A stretch of DNA of 16,948 bases from a bacterium (GTDB taxonomy: Bacteria > Eremiobacterota > Eremiobacteria > Baltobacterales > Baltobacteraceae), in contig JAJXXM010000224.1 in the NCBI GenBank assembly GCA_021781095.1, positions 1 to 16,948 on the forward strand, given 5' to 3'. The position numbers and the translations under genes are program-made. Of this stretch, positions 1 through 8,110 are shown in pieces (the stretch's first letter is position 1; every line of letters starts with the position of its first letter). The notes under the pieces are model-generated. The model was not told where the DNA came from and made no database searches. It saw only the letters and a list, made by a program, of their open reading frames with translations.

Positions 1-2387
1 TCGGCAATGGTTTGCCGGCCGGTATCACCGGGCGCATCGGTCTCGCCGTTTCGCAGAGCGACCCGAAGTACGTCTACGCGCTCATCGAGGCGGCGCACGG
101 CATTCTCTGGCGTAGCGAAGATGCGGGCGCGCATTGGAAGATGGTTAGCGATAACACGCTGGTCGATCAACGCCCGTTCTACTTCACGCATATCGCCGTC
201 GATCCGATGAATCCCAAAAAAGTCTACGCCGTCTCCGAACTCACCTCGGTCTCGACCGACGGCGGCAAGAAGTTCCGCCCGATCGCCCTCGCCGTGCACG
301 TGGATTACCACGCGATCTGGATCGCGCCGAACGATCCGTCGCGCATCATGCTCGGGGAAGACGGCGGCTACGCACTCACCGTCGACGGTGGTGCCAATTG
401 GTTCTTCTCGAAGAATCTCCCGATCGCGCAGATCTACCACGTCGGGCTCTCCAACGAAAATCCGTACGAAGTCTGCGCCGGCTTACAGGATAACAATGCA
501 TTTTGCGGTCCCGAGAACTCGCTCGATCCCAGCGGCCTTCTCAATAAATATTGGAAGGTCAGCGTCGGTGGCGACGGCGAGTGGTCGGTCCCGGATCCCT
601 CCGATCCGAATTATATTTGGAGCGACTCCGAAAACGGTTCGGTCGTCGTGTGGAACAAGAGGACGCAGGATGAGTGGTCGGCACAGCCCTACTTGCAGGG
701 CGTCAAAGAACAGTACGACTTGCGCACCAGCAAATATCGCTTCAATTGGGACTCGCCGATTGCGTTCGCTCCGTGGAACCCGCATATCGGATGGGTCGGC
801 GGCAACGTCGTCTTCCAGAGCACCGATCGCGGCAAGAGCTTCAAAGTCATCAGCCCCGATCTCACGTTGAACATGAAATCCCACCAGATTCCGTCGGGCG
901 GCCCCATCACCCACGACGTCTCGGGTGCCGAATACAGCGACACGCTGCTCGATATCGAGGGCTCGCCGGTGCGTAAAGGCGAGATCTGGACCGGCGCCGA
1001 CGACGGCGTCATCGGCCTCACGGTCGACGGCGGAAAGCACTGGAAGAAAATGCTGATTCCCGGCGTTCCGCCCTACGGGCGCGTCGAAACCGTCGCTCCT
1101 TCCCCGTTCGACGCGGCGACGGCGTACGTTACCATCGATCGCCATCGTTCGGGCGACTACAAACCCTACGTCTTCGTGACGCACGACTACGGCAAGACCT
1201 GGAGCTCGATCGCGAGCAACCTTCCGAAGAACGTGTTCGTGCGGACCATCCGCCCGGATATCAAAAACTCGTCCATCCTCTATCTCGGCAACGAAACGGG
1301 AATATTCATCTCGTTCGACGACGGACGGAAGTGGGAGAGCTTCAAGAACGGCATGCCGACCGTATCGGTTCGCGATATTCGCATGCAGCCGACCTTCGAC
1401 GATCTCGTCATCGCGACGCACGGGCGCTCGCTCTACATTATGGACGACATGACGCCGATCCAACAACTCGCTCGCGCGAAGGCGGCGGGTGGACGATTCT
1501 TCCCGGTCCGCGTCTCCTACCAGTACACGCTGCACGAAAACGACGAAGGCACGTACACGGACTTTGTCGGGAATAATCCGCCCTACGGCGCCATCTTCGA
1601 CTACTACCAAAAGACGGCGAATGCCAAGACACAGCCCTCGTTGCAAATATTCAACGCGCGCGGCCAACTCATGCGTTCGATCTCCGGCAGCCACAAACTC
1701 GCCGGCAAGGAAGAATCGCGGCTCCCCAACGCCGTCGGTCTGAATCGGTACGTGTGGGATTACGGCACCAACGGCGTGGCGCTCTGGAAGGGCGCGGCGA
1801 AAAAATCGTACCAAGGCTTCCCGGAGGGACCGACGGTTCCGCCGGGCACCTACACCGCGAAGCTGACGTTCGACGGCAAGACCTACACGCGTCGCTTCGT
1901 CGTGAAGCCCGATCCGCGTTCGAAGTTCACGCAAGCGGATTACGACCGCACCTTCGCTTTCTCCATGAAGTACGAAGCGATGTTCGGGAAGATCGATACG
2001 ATGCTGAACAATCTCGATACGCTCAAGAAGCAGATCGATGCGGCAGAGAAGGCCGCGACGGCGAAGAAGGCGACCGGCGTTCTCGCCGCGCTTTCGGCGC
2101 TCTCCGGTCGTCGCCAAGGCATGTTCGATATCTTGACGGCGAACTATCAGAACGATGAGGATTCGATCGAACGTCCGGGTGCGCTGCGCGAGGATTTCGA
2201 GCAGCTCTACTTCGCCGCTCAGAGCCTCATCACGCCGCCGACCCTTGCGTTCGCGCATCGGCTCGACGGAAAATATGCCCGCGCCCTCGGGCAATACAAC
2301 GCCTTCGTCGGCACGCTCCCCGCACTGCAAGCAGAGATGAAGGCAGCCGGGCTGAAGCCGATCGCAGGAATCGGTACCGTACACTAA
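1..2387 (+). CDS. Asp-box (BNR/VPS10-like) propeller protein, 5' end cut by window
   Basis: The reading frame is open from base 3 and has no start in the window. The first visible residues (GNGLPAG) match residue 244 onward of the downstream paralogue, so roughly 240 N-terminal residues, including any signal peptide, lie outside. The visible 794 residues hold repeated Asp-boxes of the form S/T-x-D-x-G-x-x-W/F: SEDAGAHW, STDGGKKF, TVDGGANW, STDRGKSF, TVDGGKHW, THDYGKTW and SFDDGRKW. These mark the blades of a sialidase/sortilin-type beta-propeller. A beta-sandwich-like region follows (LNRYVWDYG, then PPGTYTAKLTFDGK), and then a Lys/Ala-rich helical tail. Members of this family are usually exported and often labelled 'glycosyl hydrolase', but a catalytic activity is rarely proven and I see no diagnostic active site. 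It ends 25 bases before its paralogue, so the two probably share a transcript. The family call is firm; substrate and function are unknown. Confidence 0.85.
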   Translation, partial: GNGLPAGITGRIGLAVSQSDPKYVYALIEAAHGILWRSEDAGAHWKMVSDNTLVDQRPFYFTHIAVDPMNPKKVYAVSELTSVSTDGGKKFRPIALAVHVDYHAIWIAPNDPSRIMLGEDGGYALTVDGGANWFFSKNLPIAQIYHVGLSNENPYEVCAGLQDNNAFCGPENSLDPSGLLNKYWKVSVGGDGEWSVPDPSDPNYIWSDSENGSVVVWNKRTQDEWSAQPYLQGVKEQYDLRTSKYRFNWDSPIAFAPWNPHIGWVGGNVVFQSTDRGKSFKVISPDLTLNMKSHQIPSGGPITHDVSGAEYSDTLLDIEGSPVRKGEIWTGADDGVIGLTVDGGKHWKKMLIPGVPPYGRVETVAPSPFDAATAYVTIDRHRSGDYKPYVFVTHDYGKTWSSIASNLPKNVFVRTIRPDIKNSSILYLGNETGIFISFDDGRKWESFKNGMPTVSVRDIRMQPTFDDLVIATHGRSLYIMDDMTPIQQLARAKAAGGRFFPVRVSYQYTLHENDEGTYTDFVGNNPPYGAIFDYYQKTANAKTQPSLQIFNARGQLMRSISGSHKLAGKEESRLPNAVGLNRYVWDYGTNGVALWKGAAKKSYQGFPEGPTVPPGTYTAKLTFDGKTYTRRFVVKPDPRSKFTQADYDRTFAFSMKYEAMFGKIDTMLNNLDTLKKQIDAAEKAATAKKATGVLAALSALSGRRQGMFDILTANYQNDEDSIERPGALREDFEQLYFAAQSLITPPTLAFAHRLDGKYARALGQYNAFVGTLPALQAEMKAAGLKPIAGIGTVH

Positions 2388-2400
2388 ACCCGATACTCGT

Positions 2401-2407
2401 GGAGGAG
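2401..2407 (+). promoter_or_regulatory. Strong Shine-Dalgarno site
   Basis: GGAGGAG lies 5 bases before the ATG at 2413. It is the best ribosome binding site in the window and fixes the start of the second propeller gene, in contrast to the weak or absent sites elsewhere. Confidence 0.85.
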
Positions 2408-2412
2408 AAAAG

Positions 2413-5400
2413 ATGAAGATACGGTTTCTCGCGATGGGGGCGTTGCTCGCAGCCGGAAGTTTCCTTCCGGCTGCGGCGGCGACCGCACCGTACGCACGCA
2501 TGAAATGGCGGGAGATCGGCCCGGCGATCGCCGGCGGCCGCGTCTCCTCGGTGGCGGGGACGGCGCAGAACGCCGATCTCTACGTTATCGGCACCGCAGG
2601 CGGCGGAGTGTGGAAGAGTGCGAACGGCGGCGCGACCTGGAAACCGATCTTTACGAAAGAACCGACCGGCGCGATCGGCGCGGTCGCAATCGACCCGAGC
2701 AATCAGAACGTTCTTTGGGTCGGCACCGGCGAGAGCAACCCGCGCAACGACGTCTCGTTCGGTACCGGACTCTATAAAAGCACCAACGGCGGAAAAACCT
2801 GGGCGCGCGTCGGCCTCGCATTGACGCGGCATATCTCGCGCATCGCGATCGATCCAAAGAACCCCGAGCACGTCGTGGTCGGCGCCTCCGGCGATCCGTT
2901 CGCCGATTCCGTTCATCGCGGCGTCTACGTCACGTTCGACGGCGGAAAAACGTGGAGCAAGTCGCTCTATATCGGCCCGAGCAGCGGCGCGAGCGATATT
3001 GCGATGGATCCCGCCGATCCGAATATCGTCTATGCGGGGATGTGGCAATTTCGTCGGAAGCCGTGGACCTTCCACTCCGGCGGGCCCAACGACGGCATTT
3101 ATAAATCGACCGATGGCGGCAAGACCTGGACGAAACTCGTCGGCAACGGTCTCCCCGCCGGGTACGAGGGGCGCATCGGCCTCGCTATCGCGCCGAGCGA
3201 CCCCGCGCGCGTCTATGCGTTGATCGAAGCGAAGGGCGGCATTCTCTGGCGCAGCGACGACGCGGGCGCGCATTGGAAGATGATGACCGACAACACGTTG
3301 GTCGATCAGCGTCCGTTCTACTTCACGCATATTGCCGTCGATCCGAAAAATGCGAACCGGGTCTACGGCGTCTCCGAGATGCTTTCGGTTAGTACCGACG
3401 GCGGCAAAAAATTCAAACGCATCGCCAAAGGGGTGCACGTCGACTATCACGCGATTTGGATCGCTCCCAACGACGGCAATCGCATCATCGTCGGCGAGGA
3501 CGGCGGGTACGCGCTGACGCTCGACGGCGGGAAGGCGTGGTCGTTCGCGCGGAATCTCCCCATCGGCCAGGTCTATCACGTCGGCCTCTCCAACGGGAAT
3601 CCCTATCTCGTTTGCGGCGGATGGCAAGATAACAGCGGTTGGTGCGGGCCTTCGAATTCGCGCGATCCGCAGGGGATCAAGAACCGTCGTTGGTTCCAGG
3701 TGGTCGGCGGCGACGGCATGTGGGCCGTTCCCGATCCGAGCAACGCGAATTTCGTCGTTGCCGATCTGGAGGACGGCTACGTCAACGTTTTCAACCGGCA
3801 CGCGCGGCTCTTCCGGTTCATCAATCCGTACTTCGAACCGGGGCTTTCGATCTTCGATCTCAATAAGCGACCCTATCGCTTCAACTGGGATTCGCCGATC
3901 GCGTTCGCACCGTGGAACGGGCATATCTTGTGGTACGGCGGGAACGTCGTCTTTCAAAGCACCGATCGCGGCCAAACGTGGCACCCGATCAGCCCCGACC
4001 TCACGCGAAATATCAAATCGCACCAGTTGCCCGCGGGCGGCCCGCTCGCACACGACGTTTCGGGTGCCGAGTATAGCGACACCATTCTCGATATCGAAGG
4101 CTCCTCGGCCGCACCCGGCGAGATCTGGGTTGGAACCGACGACGGCCTCGTGCAGCTCACGCGCGACGGCGGCAAACATTGGAGCAACGTCACGCCGAAG
4201 GGCGCGCCGGAGTTCGCGCGCGTGGAAACGGTCGCTCCCTCGGCGCTCGACCCCGCGACCGCCTACGCTTCGTTCGACGACCATCGGATGGGCGATTATG
4301 CGCCGTATCTCTACGTAACGCACGACTACGGAAAAACCTGGAAGAAGATCGTTCGTGGATTGCCGAGCGATATCTACACGCGGACGATTCGCCCCGACAT
4401 CCACAACAAAAACCTGCTCTTTGCCGGAAACGAAGAGGGCATGTTTATCAGCTTCAACGGCGGCGACTCGTGGAAGCCGTTTTCGCTGAACATCCCGGCG
4501 GTATCGGTGCGCGATATTCGCATCCAACCGACGTTCGACGATCTGGTGATCGGCACGCACGGACGCGCGATTTGGATTCTCGACGATATCGCGGCGCTGC
4601 AGAACCTCTCGGCGGCGCAGTCGCAAGGAGCGATGCTCTTTCCGGTGCGCACGGCCTACGAATACATCATGCATAGCAACGACGAGAACCTGTACACGCG
4701 CTATGCGGCGAAGAACCCGCCCTACGGAGCGATCTTCGATTTCTATCAAAAGACTCCGCAGAAAAAGGCGCCGGTCGTCCAGGTACTCGACGCTCGGGGG
4801 CGCGTGATTCGCACGATTTCGGGAAGCATCAAGATCGGCAAGAAGAAGATCTCGCTCGTTCCGAATAAGGCCGGCATCAATCGCGTCGTCTGGGATTTCC
4901 ACGAAAATGGCGTGACGCGCTGGATGGGCGCGGCACGCAAGCAGTATCGTGGGCCGAAAGAGGGCCTGACCGTCCTGCCCGGCCGTTACACCGCGCGGAT
5001 CGTGCTCGACGGCCGCACCTTTTCTCAGTCCTTTTCGGTGAAGCCCGATCCGCAGACACCGTATACGCTCGCGCAGATGCGTGCCGGCTATCGAATCGGC
5101 AAGCACTTTCTCGAAATGTCCGGGAAGATCAATGCGGTGCTCGATGCGCTCGACGCGCAGAAGGTCGCGCTCGACAAGGCGTACGCGATCGCGCGTTCCG
5201 CCGATAACGCTCCGCGCCTCGCCGCGCTCTCGGCGGCGATGAAGGAGCACGATGCGATCTTTGCGACTTTTACCGCAAACTATCAGAACGATGAAGATTC
5301 CATCCAACGCCCGGGCGCTCTGCGAGAAGCGGTGCCCGGCGGCTTCTTCCTCGGCGGAAACTCGCCGCCGACGGCATCGTTACTTGCATACGCGAGGCAC

Positions 5401-5487
5401 CTCGATGTACGCTTTGCTGCGGCGATGGATGCATACCATCGTTACCTGGCGACGGTCATCAAACCGCTGGGGTTGCAGATAAAGTGA
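2413..5487 (+). CDS. Secreted Asp-box (BNR/VPS10-like) propeller protein
   Basis: This is a complete protein of 1024 residues. The ATG follows a strong ribosome binding site. A Sec signal peptide is clear: MKIR, a hydrophobic stretch, then an Ala run with likely cleavage near residue 23. Residues of about 30-720 carry at least eleven Asp-boxes, from SANGGATW (residue 69) through STNGGKTW, TFDGGKTW, STDGGKTW, SDDAGAHW, STDRGQTW and THDYGKTW to SFNGGDSW (about 680). This suggests one or two beta-propellers. A beta-sandwich-like region follows at about 810-890 (INRVVWDFHENG, LPGRYTARIVLDG), then a helical C-terminal region. Proteins of this kind act outside the cytoplasm and probably bind glycans or proteins; hydrolase activity is only a database-style label. 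It is a close paralogue of the upstream gene. Residues of about 970-990 are much less similar to the paralogue than the flanks. The DUF302 gene starts 12 bases after the stop. Confidence 0.9.
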   Translation: MKIRFLAMGALLAAGSFLPAAAATAPYARMKWREIGPAIAGGRVSSVAGTAQNADLYVIGTAGGGVWKSANGGATWKPIFTKEPTGAIGAVAIDPSNQNVLWVGTGESNPRNDVSFGTGLYKSTNGGKTWARVGLALTRHISRIAIDPKNPEHVVVGASGDPFADSVHRGVYVTFDGGKTWSKSLYIGPSSGASDIAMDPADPNIVYAGMWQFRRKPWTFHSGGPNDGIYKSTDGGKTWTKLVGNGLPAGYEGRIGLAIAPSDPARVYALIEAKGGILWRSDDAGAHWKMMTDNTLVDQRPFYFTHIAVDPKNANRVYGVSEMLSVSTDGGKKFKRIAKGVHVDYHAIWIAPNDGNRIIVGEDGGYALTLDGGKAWSFARNLPIGQVYHVGLSNGNPYLVCGGWQDNSGWCGPSNSRDPQGIKNRRWFQVVGGDGMWAVPDPSNANFVVADLEDGYVNVFNRHARLFRFINPYFEPGLSIFDLNKRPYRFNWDSPIAFAPWNGHILWYGGNVVFQSTDRGQTWHPISPDLTRNIKSHQLPAGGPLAHDVSGAEYSDTILDIEGSSAAPGEIWVGTDDGLVQLTRDGGKHWSNVTPKGAPEFARVETVAPSALDPATAYASFDDHRMGDYAPYLYVTHDYGKTWKKIVRGLPSDIYTRTIRPDIHNKNLLFAGNEEGMFISFNGGDSWKPFSLNIPAVSVRDIRIQPTFDDLVIGTHGRAIWILDDIAALQNLSAAQSQGAMLFPVRTAYEYIMHSNDENLYTRYAAKNPPYGAIFDFYQKTPQKKAPVVQVLDARGRVIRTISGSIKIGKKKISLVPNKAGINRVVWDFHENGVTRWMGAARKQYRGPKEGLTVLPGRYTARIVLDGRTFSQSFSVKPDPQTPYTLAQMRAGYRIGKHFLEMSGKINAVLDALDAQKVALDKAYAIARSADNAPRLAALSAAMKEHDAIFATFTANYQNDEDSIQRPGALREAVPGGFFLGGNSPPTASLLAYARHLDVRFAAAMDAYHRYLATVIKPLGLQIK

Positions 5488-5499
5488 GGCGAATAACTC

Positions 5500-5889
5500 G
5501 TGAAATACGGACACGAAACCGTCGTCGAAGGTAACTTCGAAGAAGTCATCGATCGCACGAAAGCCGCGCTGGCGCAGCGCGGCTTCGGCGTTTTAACCGA
5601 GATCGATGTTGCCGCGACGCTCAAGAAAAAAATCGGTGCCGATATGGAGCCCTACGTTATCCTCGGCGCCTGTAACCCGACCTTTGCCCATCAGGCGCTC
5701 CAACGCGAGCCCGATCTCGGGCTGTTGTTGCCGTGCAACGTCGTGGTCATGCAGAAGGGCGGCAAGACCTATGTCAAGGCGATCGATGCCGGTGCGATGC
5801 TCGGGGTCACCGGGAATACCGAGCTCGTCGGGGTCGCCGGCGAGGTCGATTCCCTCCTCAAGGAGACGTTGGGCGCACTCAACGGGTGA
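5500..5889 (+). CDS. DUF302 domain protein
   Basis: A small soluble protein of 129 residues with a GTG start. A weak GAGGCG ribosome site overlaps the stop of the preceding gene. The whole protein is one DUF302 domain. The recognisable features are the ETVVEGNFEEVIDRTKAAL helix, GFGVLTEIDV, the VILGACNPTFAHQAL segment (Cys58) and the LLLPCNVVV strand (Cys79). The family has a compact alpha/beta fold, often sits near sulfur or redox genes, and has no settled biochemical role. There is no signal peptide, so it is probably cytoplasmic. Spacing suggests transcription with the propeller genes. Only 38 bases separate it from the ArsR gene, so it could instead belong functionally with that regulator. 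Confidence 0.85.
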   Translation: MKYGHETVVEGNFEEVIDRTKAALAQRGFGVLTEIDVAATLKKKIGADMEPYVILGACNPTFAHQALQREPDLGLLLPCNVVVMQKGGKTYVKAIDAGAMLGVTGNTELVGVAGEVDSLLKETLGALNG

Positions 5890-5891
5890 AC

Positions 5892-5919
5892 TTGTATTCG
5901 TAAATCTGAATATGCTAAT
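5892..5919 (+). promoter_or_regulatory. Candidate promoter of the arsR-hyf operon
   Basis: A weak TTGTAT (5892-5897) and GCTAAT (5914-5919) are 16 bases apart in an AT-rich gap within very GC-rich DNA. Transcription would begin about 7 bases after the -10 box, at or next to the GTG at 5928, giving a leaderless mRNA. The -10 box lies inside the inverted repeat, as expected for repression. The boxes match the consensus poorly, so this is inference. Confidence 0.35.
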
Positions 5920-5927
5920 ATTCAGAT
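5904..5927. promoter_or_regulatory. Perfect inverted repeat, probable ArsR operator
   Basis: ATCTGAATAT at 5904-5913 and ATATTCAGAT at 5918-5927 are exact reverse complements separated by the four bases GCTA. The right arm ends immediately before the GTG start of the ArsR-type gene. AT-rich dyads of this size next to their own gene are the usual binding sites of ArsR/SmtB dimers, so autorepression of the downstream operon is the likely role. The symmetry is seen directly; the protein-DNA pairing is inferred from position. Confidence 0.8.
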
Positions 5928-6239
5928 GTGCTTCGGAACTTCAAGGCGGATCTCTTTAAGACGCTCGCGCATCCGGCGCGGATCCGCCTCCTCGATGCCC
6001 TTCGTGAGGGCGAAAAAACCGTCGTCGAGCTCCAACAGGTGCTCGACCTCGGCCAACCCTCGGTTTCGCAGCATCTCGCGGCGCTGCGCGGCAAGGGGCT
6101 CGTTGTCGCCCGTCGCGAGGGGCTTTTCGTCCGCTATAGCGTCGCCGACCAGCGGCTCTGGGATCTCCTCGATGCCGCGCGCGATTTTTGCGACCGGCTC
6201 CTGCGCGAGCAGCGCGCGAATTTCGAAGCGCAGAGCTAG
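5928..6239 (+). CDS. ArsR/SmtB-family transcriptional repressor
   Basis: A winged-helix regulator of 103 residues, normal for the family. It opens with LFKTLAHPARIRLLDALREGEKT. The recognition helix LGQPSVSQHLAALRGKGLV lies at residues 41-59, and the wing ARREGLFVRYSV at 61-72. The helix that holds the ELCVC metal site in ArsR/SmtB reads VVELQQVLDL, so that metal site is absent. The only cysteine is Cys88 in the last helix, which leaves the signal unknown and makes a two-cysteine redox switch within one subunit impossible. GTG at 5928 is the only reasonable start, because the helix-turn-helix fold begins at once and no in-frame ATG follows. There is no Shine-Dalgarno sequence, and the operator occupies the bases in front, which suggests leaderless translation. 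The stop overlaps the hyfB-like start (TAGTG), so it probably heads and controls that operon. Confidence 0.9.
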   Translation: MLRNFKADLFKTLAHPARIRLLDALREGEKTVVELQQVLDLGQPSVSQHLAALRGKGLVVARREGLFVRYSVADQRLWDLLDAARDFCDRLLREQRANFEAQS

Positions 6240-8110
6240 TGCGCGGCATACGCCTCCTCGCCTCGTCGATGCTCGCCGCGCTCTCCGTGGCCGCGTTCGC
6301 CGCCGCCGCGTTCCCATTCGCGCCCATCGCGATCCGCGCGCCGATCGTCGCGCGATATCTCACGCTTGATTTCGCGGTAACGCCGCTCGCACGCCCGTTC
6401 CTCGTCGTACTCGCCCTCGGTACGATCGTCGTCGCGCTCTGGAATCTCCGACGCGGCCGTGCGGCTGCGGGCTTTCCCCTGGTTTGCTTTAGCGCGGCGA
6501 TGCTCGGAGTGTTGCTCGCGCAATCCGTCGTTGCTTTTCTCCTGAGTTGGGAGCTGATGTCGTTGATCTCGATCGCGATCGTTGCGACCGAGAGCGAACG
6601 AAAGGACGTTCGGCGCGCCGCCTTCGCCTACGCGCTGGTGAGCCAACTCGGCGCATTGGCGATAACGATTGCCTTGGCGATGCTCGCCGTTCATGCCGGT
6701 AGCGGCGCATTCGCCGCGATCGCAGCGGCGGCAGTTTCGCTTACCACCGCACCGCGTGCCGGCATACTCGTCGGGCTCTTTATCGGCTTCGGTTCGAAAG
6801 CGGGGCTCGTTCCACTGCAATTTTGGCTACCGCGCGCGCACCCCGCCGCGCCGGCCAATGCGTCGGCATTGCTTTCCGGCGTGATGATCGAGCTCGCGCT
6901 GTACGCGTTGACCCTGGCAACCTTCGTGCTCGTCGCGCCGGTCGGTGCGACCGCCGGCGTCATCTTGCTGCTTGCGGGGCTCGCGGGTGCGCTCCTCGGC
7001 GGGCTCTACGCGGCGGTGGAGAGCGAATTGAAGCGCCTGCTCGCGTTCAGCTCGATCGAACATATGGGCGTGATGGTCGCAGCACTCGGCCTCGCGATCG
7101 CCGCTTCGGCGATGGGTTATCCGGTGTTGGCGACGTTGGCACTCGTGGCCATGCTCTTTCACGCGCTCAATCACACCGCGCTCAAGACGCTGCTCTTTCT
7201 CGGCGCGGGAACGGTGGTCGAACGCATGCACCACGTGACCGATCTCGACCGCCTGCGCGGGCTCGGCAGCGGCGCACTCAAACGCAGCGCCCCCTTCATC
7301 CTCGTCGGATGCTTGGCGGCGGCGGCGTTACCTCCGAGTAATGCATTCGTTTCGGAGTGGCTCGTGCTGCATGGATGTATCGATGCGACGCTCTCCGGAA
7401 ACGCGGCGCTCGCAACGCTCGGCGCGCTCGGGCTCTTCGCCCTTTTGCTCGGCGGAGGGCTCGCGGCAGCGGCCTTCGTCAAACTCTTTGGAATCGCGTT
7501 CGCGGGTGCTCCCGCTCCCGCGCGCGAGAGCGAGCACCCCGAAACGTTCGATGCATCGGTGGCGGCGTTGGCGCTCGCCGCGGCGATCGTGCTCGCGCTC
7601 GGATTCTTTCCGCTCGTCGTGCTCCATCCGCTGCTCGCGGTAGCATCCCAGATCGTCGGAGCGCCCGCAGTCGCGCTCGGTTCGACTTTCGCCGGTGCCG
7701 CGCGCCTCGCGTGGCTCGCGGCGATCCCGTTACTATCGGCGCTCGCAGCGTGGTGGTATGGCCGGCGCGCGGCGCGACGAAACGACCCCGTGTGGGCCTG
7801 CGGTTCGGCGCTACCGGCGCGCGCTTCGTATAGTGCGACGGCGCTCACGAAACCGCTCCGCGGCATCTTCGCCTTCGCGCTCTTCCCCGAACGACACCGA
7901 TCGATCGTTCCGGCGACGAGCGGTGATTTTCCGGCGCAGATCGAGTACGCCGTAAGCACGCGGGATCTGACGAACGAGGCCGCGCGCAGCGTCGCGGCGT
8001 TCGCGCAGCGTCTCGTTCGCCGGTTGCGCGTCGTGCAATCGGGGCGCATGCGCGCGTACATCGCCTATGCCGCGATCGCAATCGCGTTGGCCTTGGTGCT
8101 CGGACGATGA
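6239..8110 (+). CDS. hyfB: HyfB/HycC-like antiporter-type membrane subunit
   Basis: A polytopic membrane protein of 623 residues from the GTG at 6239, which overlaps the arsR stop by one base. An upstream start at 6188 would run through arsR and add a non-hydrophobic tail, so it is disfavoured. It belongs to the NuoL/M/N-Mrp antiporter family and looks most like the HyfB/HycC subunit of group 4 hydrogenases (WLPRAHPAAPANASALLSGVM). Key proton-path residues are kept: Glu105 in SWELMSL, Lys187 in GSKAGLVP, Lys265 in ELKRLLAFSSIEHMG, and Lys316 in NHTALKTLLFLGAG. It is a little shorter than E. coli HyfB. In the complex it should form part of the inner-membrane arm that couples electron transfer to ion movement. 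The hyfC-like gene starts inside its stop (ATGA). Confidence 0.9.
   Translation: MRGIRLLASSMLAALSVAAFAAAAFPFAPIAIRAPIVARYLTLDFAVTPLARPFLVVLALGTIVVALWNLRRGRAAAGFPLVCFSAAMLGVLLAQSVVAFLLSWELMSLISIAIVATESERKDVRRAAFAYALVSQLGALAITIALAMLAVHAGSGAFAAIAAAAVSLTTAPRAGILVGLFIGFGSKAGLVPLQFWLPRAHPAAPANASALLSGVMIELALYALTLATFVLVAPVGATAGVILLLAGLAGALLGGLYAAVESELKRLLAFSSIEHMGVMVAALGLAIAASAMGYPVLATLALVAMLFHALNHTALKTLLFLGAGTVVERMHHVTDLDRLRGLGSGALKRSAPFILVGCLAAAALPPSNAFVSEWLVLHGCIDATLSGNAALATLGALGLFALLLGGGLAAAAFVKLFGIAFAGAPAPARESEHPETFDASVAALALAAAIVLALGFFPLVVLHPLLAVASQIVGAPAVALGSTFAGAARLAWLAAIPLLSALAAWWYGRRAARRNDPVWACGSALPARASYSATALTKPLRGIFAFALFPERHRSIVPATSGDFPAQIEYAVSTRDLTNEAARSVAAFAQRLVRRLRVVQSGRMRAYIAYAAIAIALALVLGR

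Noticed and set aside
483..2501. Long minus-strand open frame opposite the first propeller gene
   Set aside because: Same shadow effect: it covers a well-supported plus-strand coding region and has no domain or ribosome site.
2230..5307. Very long minus-strand open frame of 1025 codons opposite the second propeller gene
   Set aside because: It is Arg/Val-rich, resembles no family and mirrors a plus-strand gene with signal peptide, ribosome site and clear repeats. GC-rich codon use removes stops on the opposite strand.
5904..5927. Inverted repeat as a transcription terminator of the DUF302 gene
   Set aside because: The stem is AT-rich, lacks a following T run and abuts a start codon, so an operator is the better reading.
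6188..6238. Upstream start for the HyfB-like gene overlapping arsR by about 50 bases
   Set aside because: The extra residues are charged and encoded inside arsR. GTG at 6239 overlaps the arsR stop, like the tight junctions in the rest of the operon.
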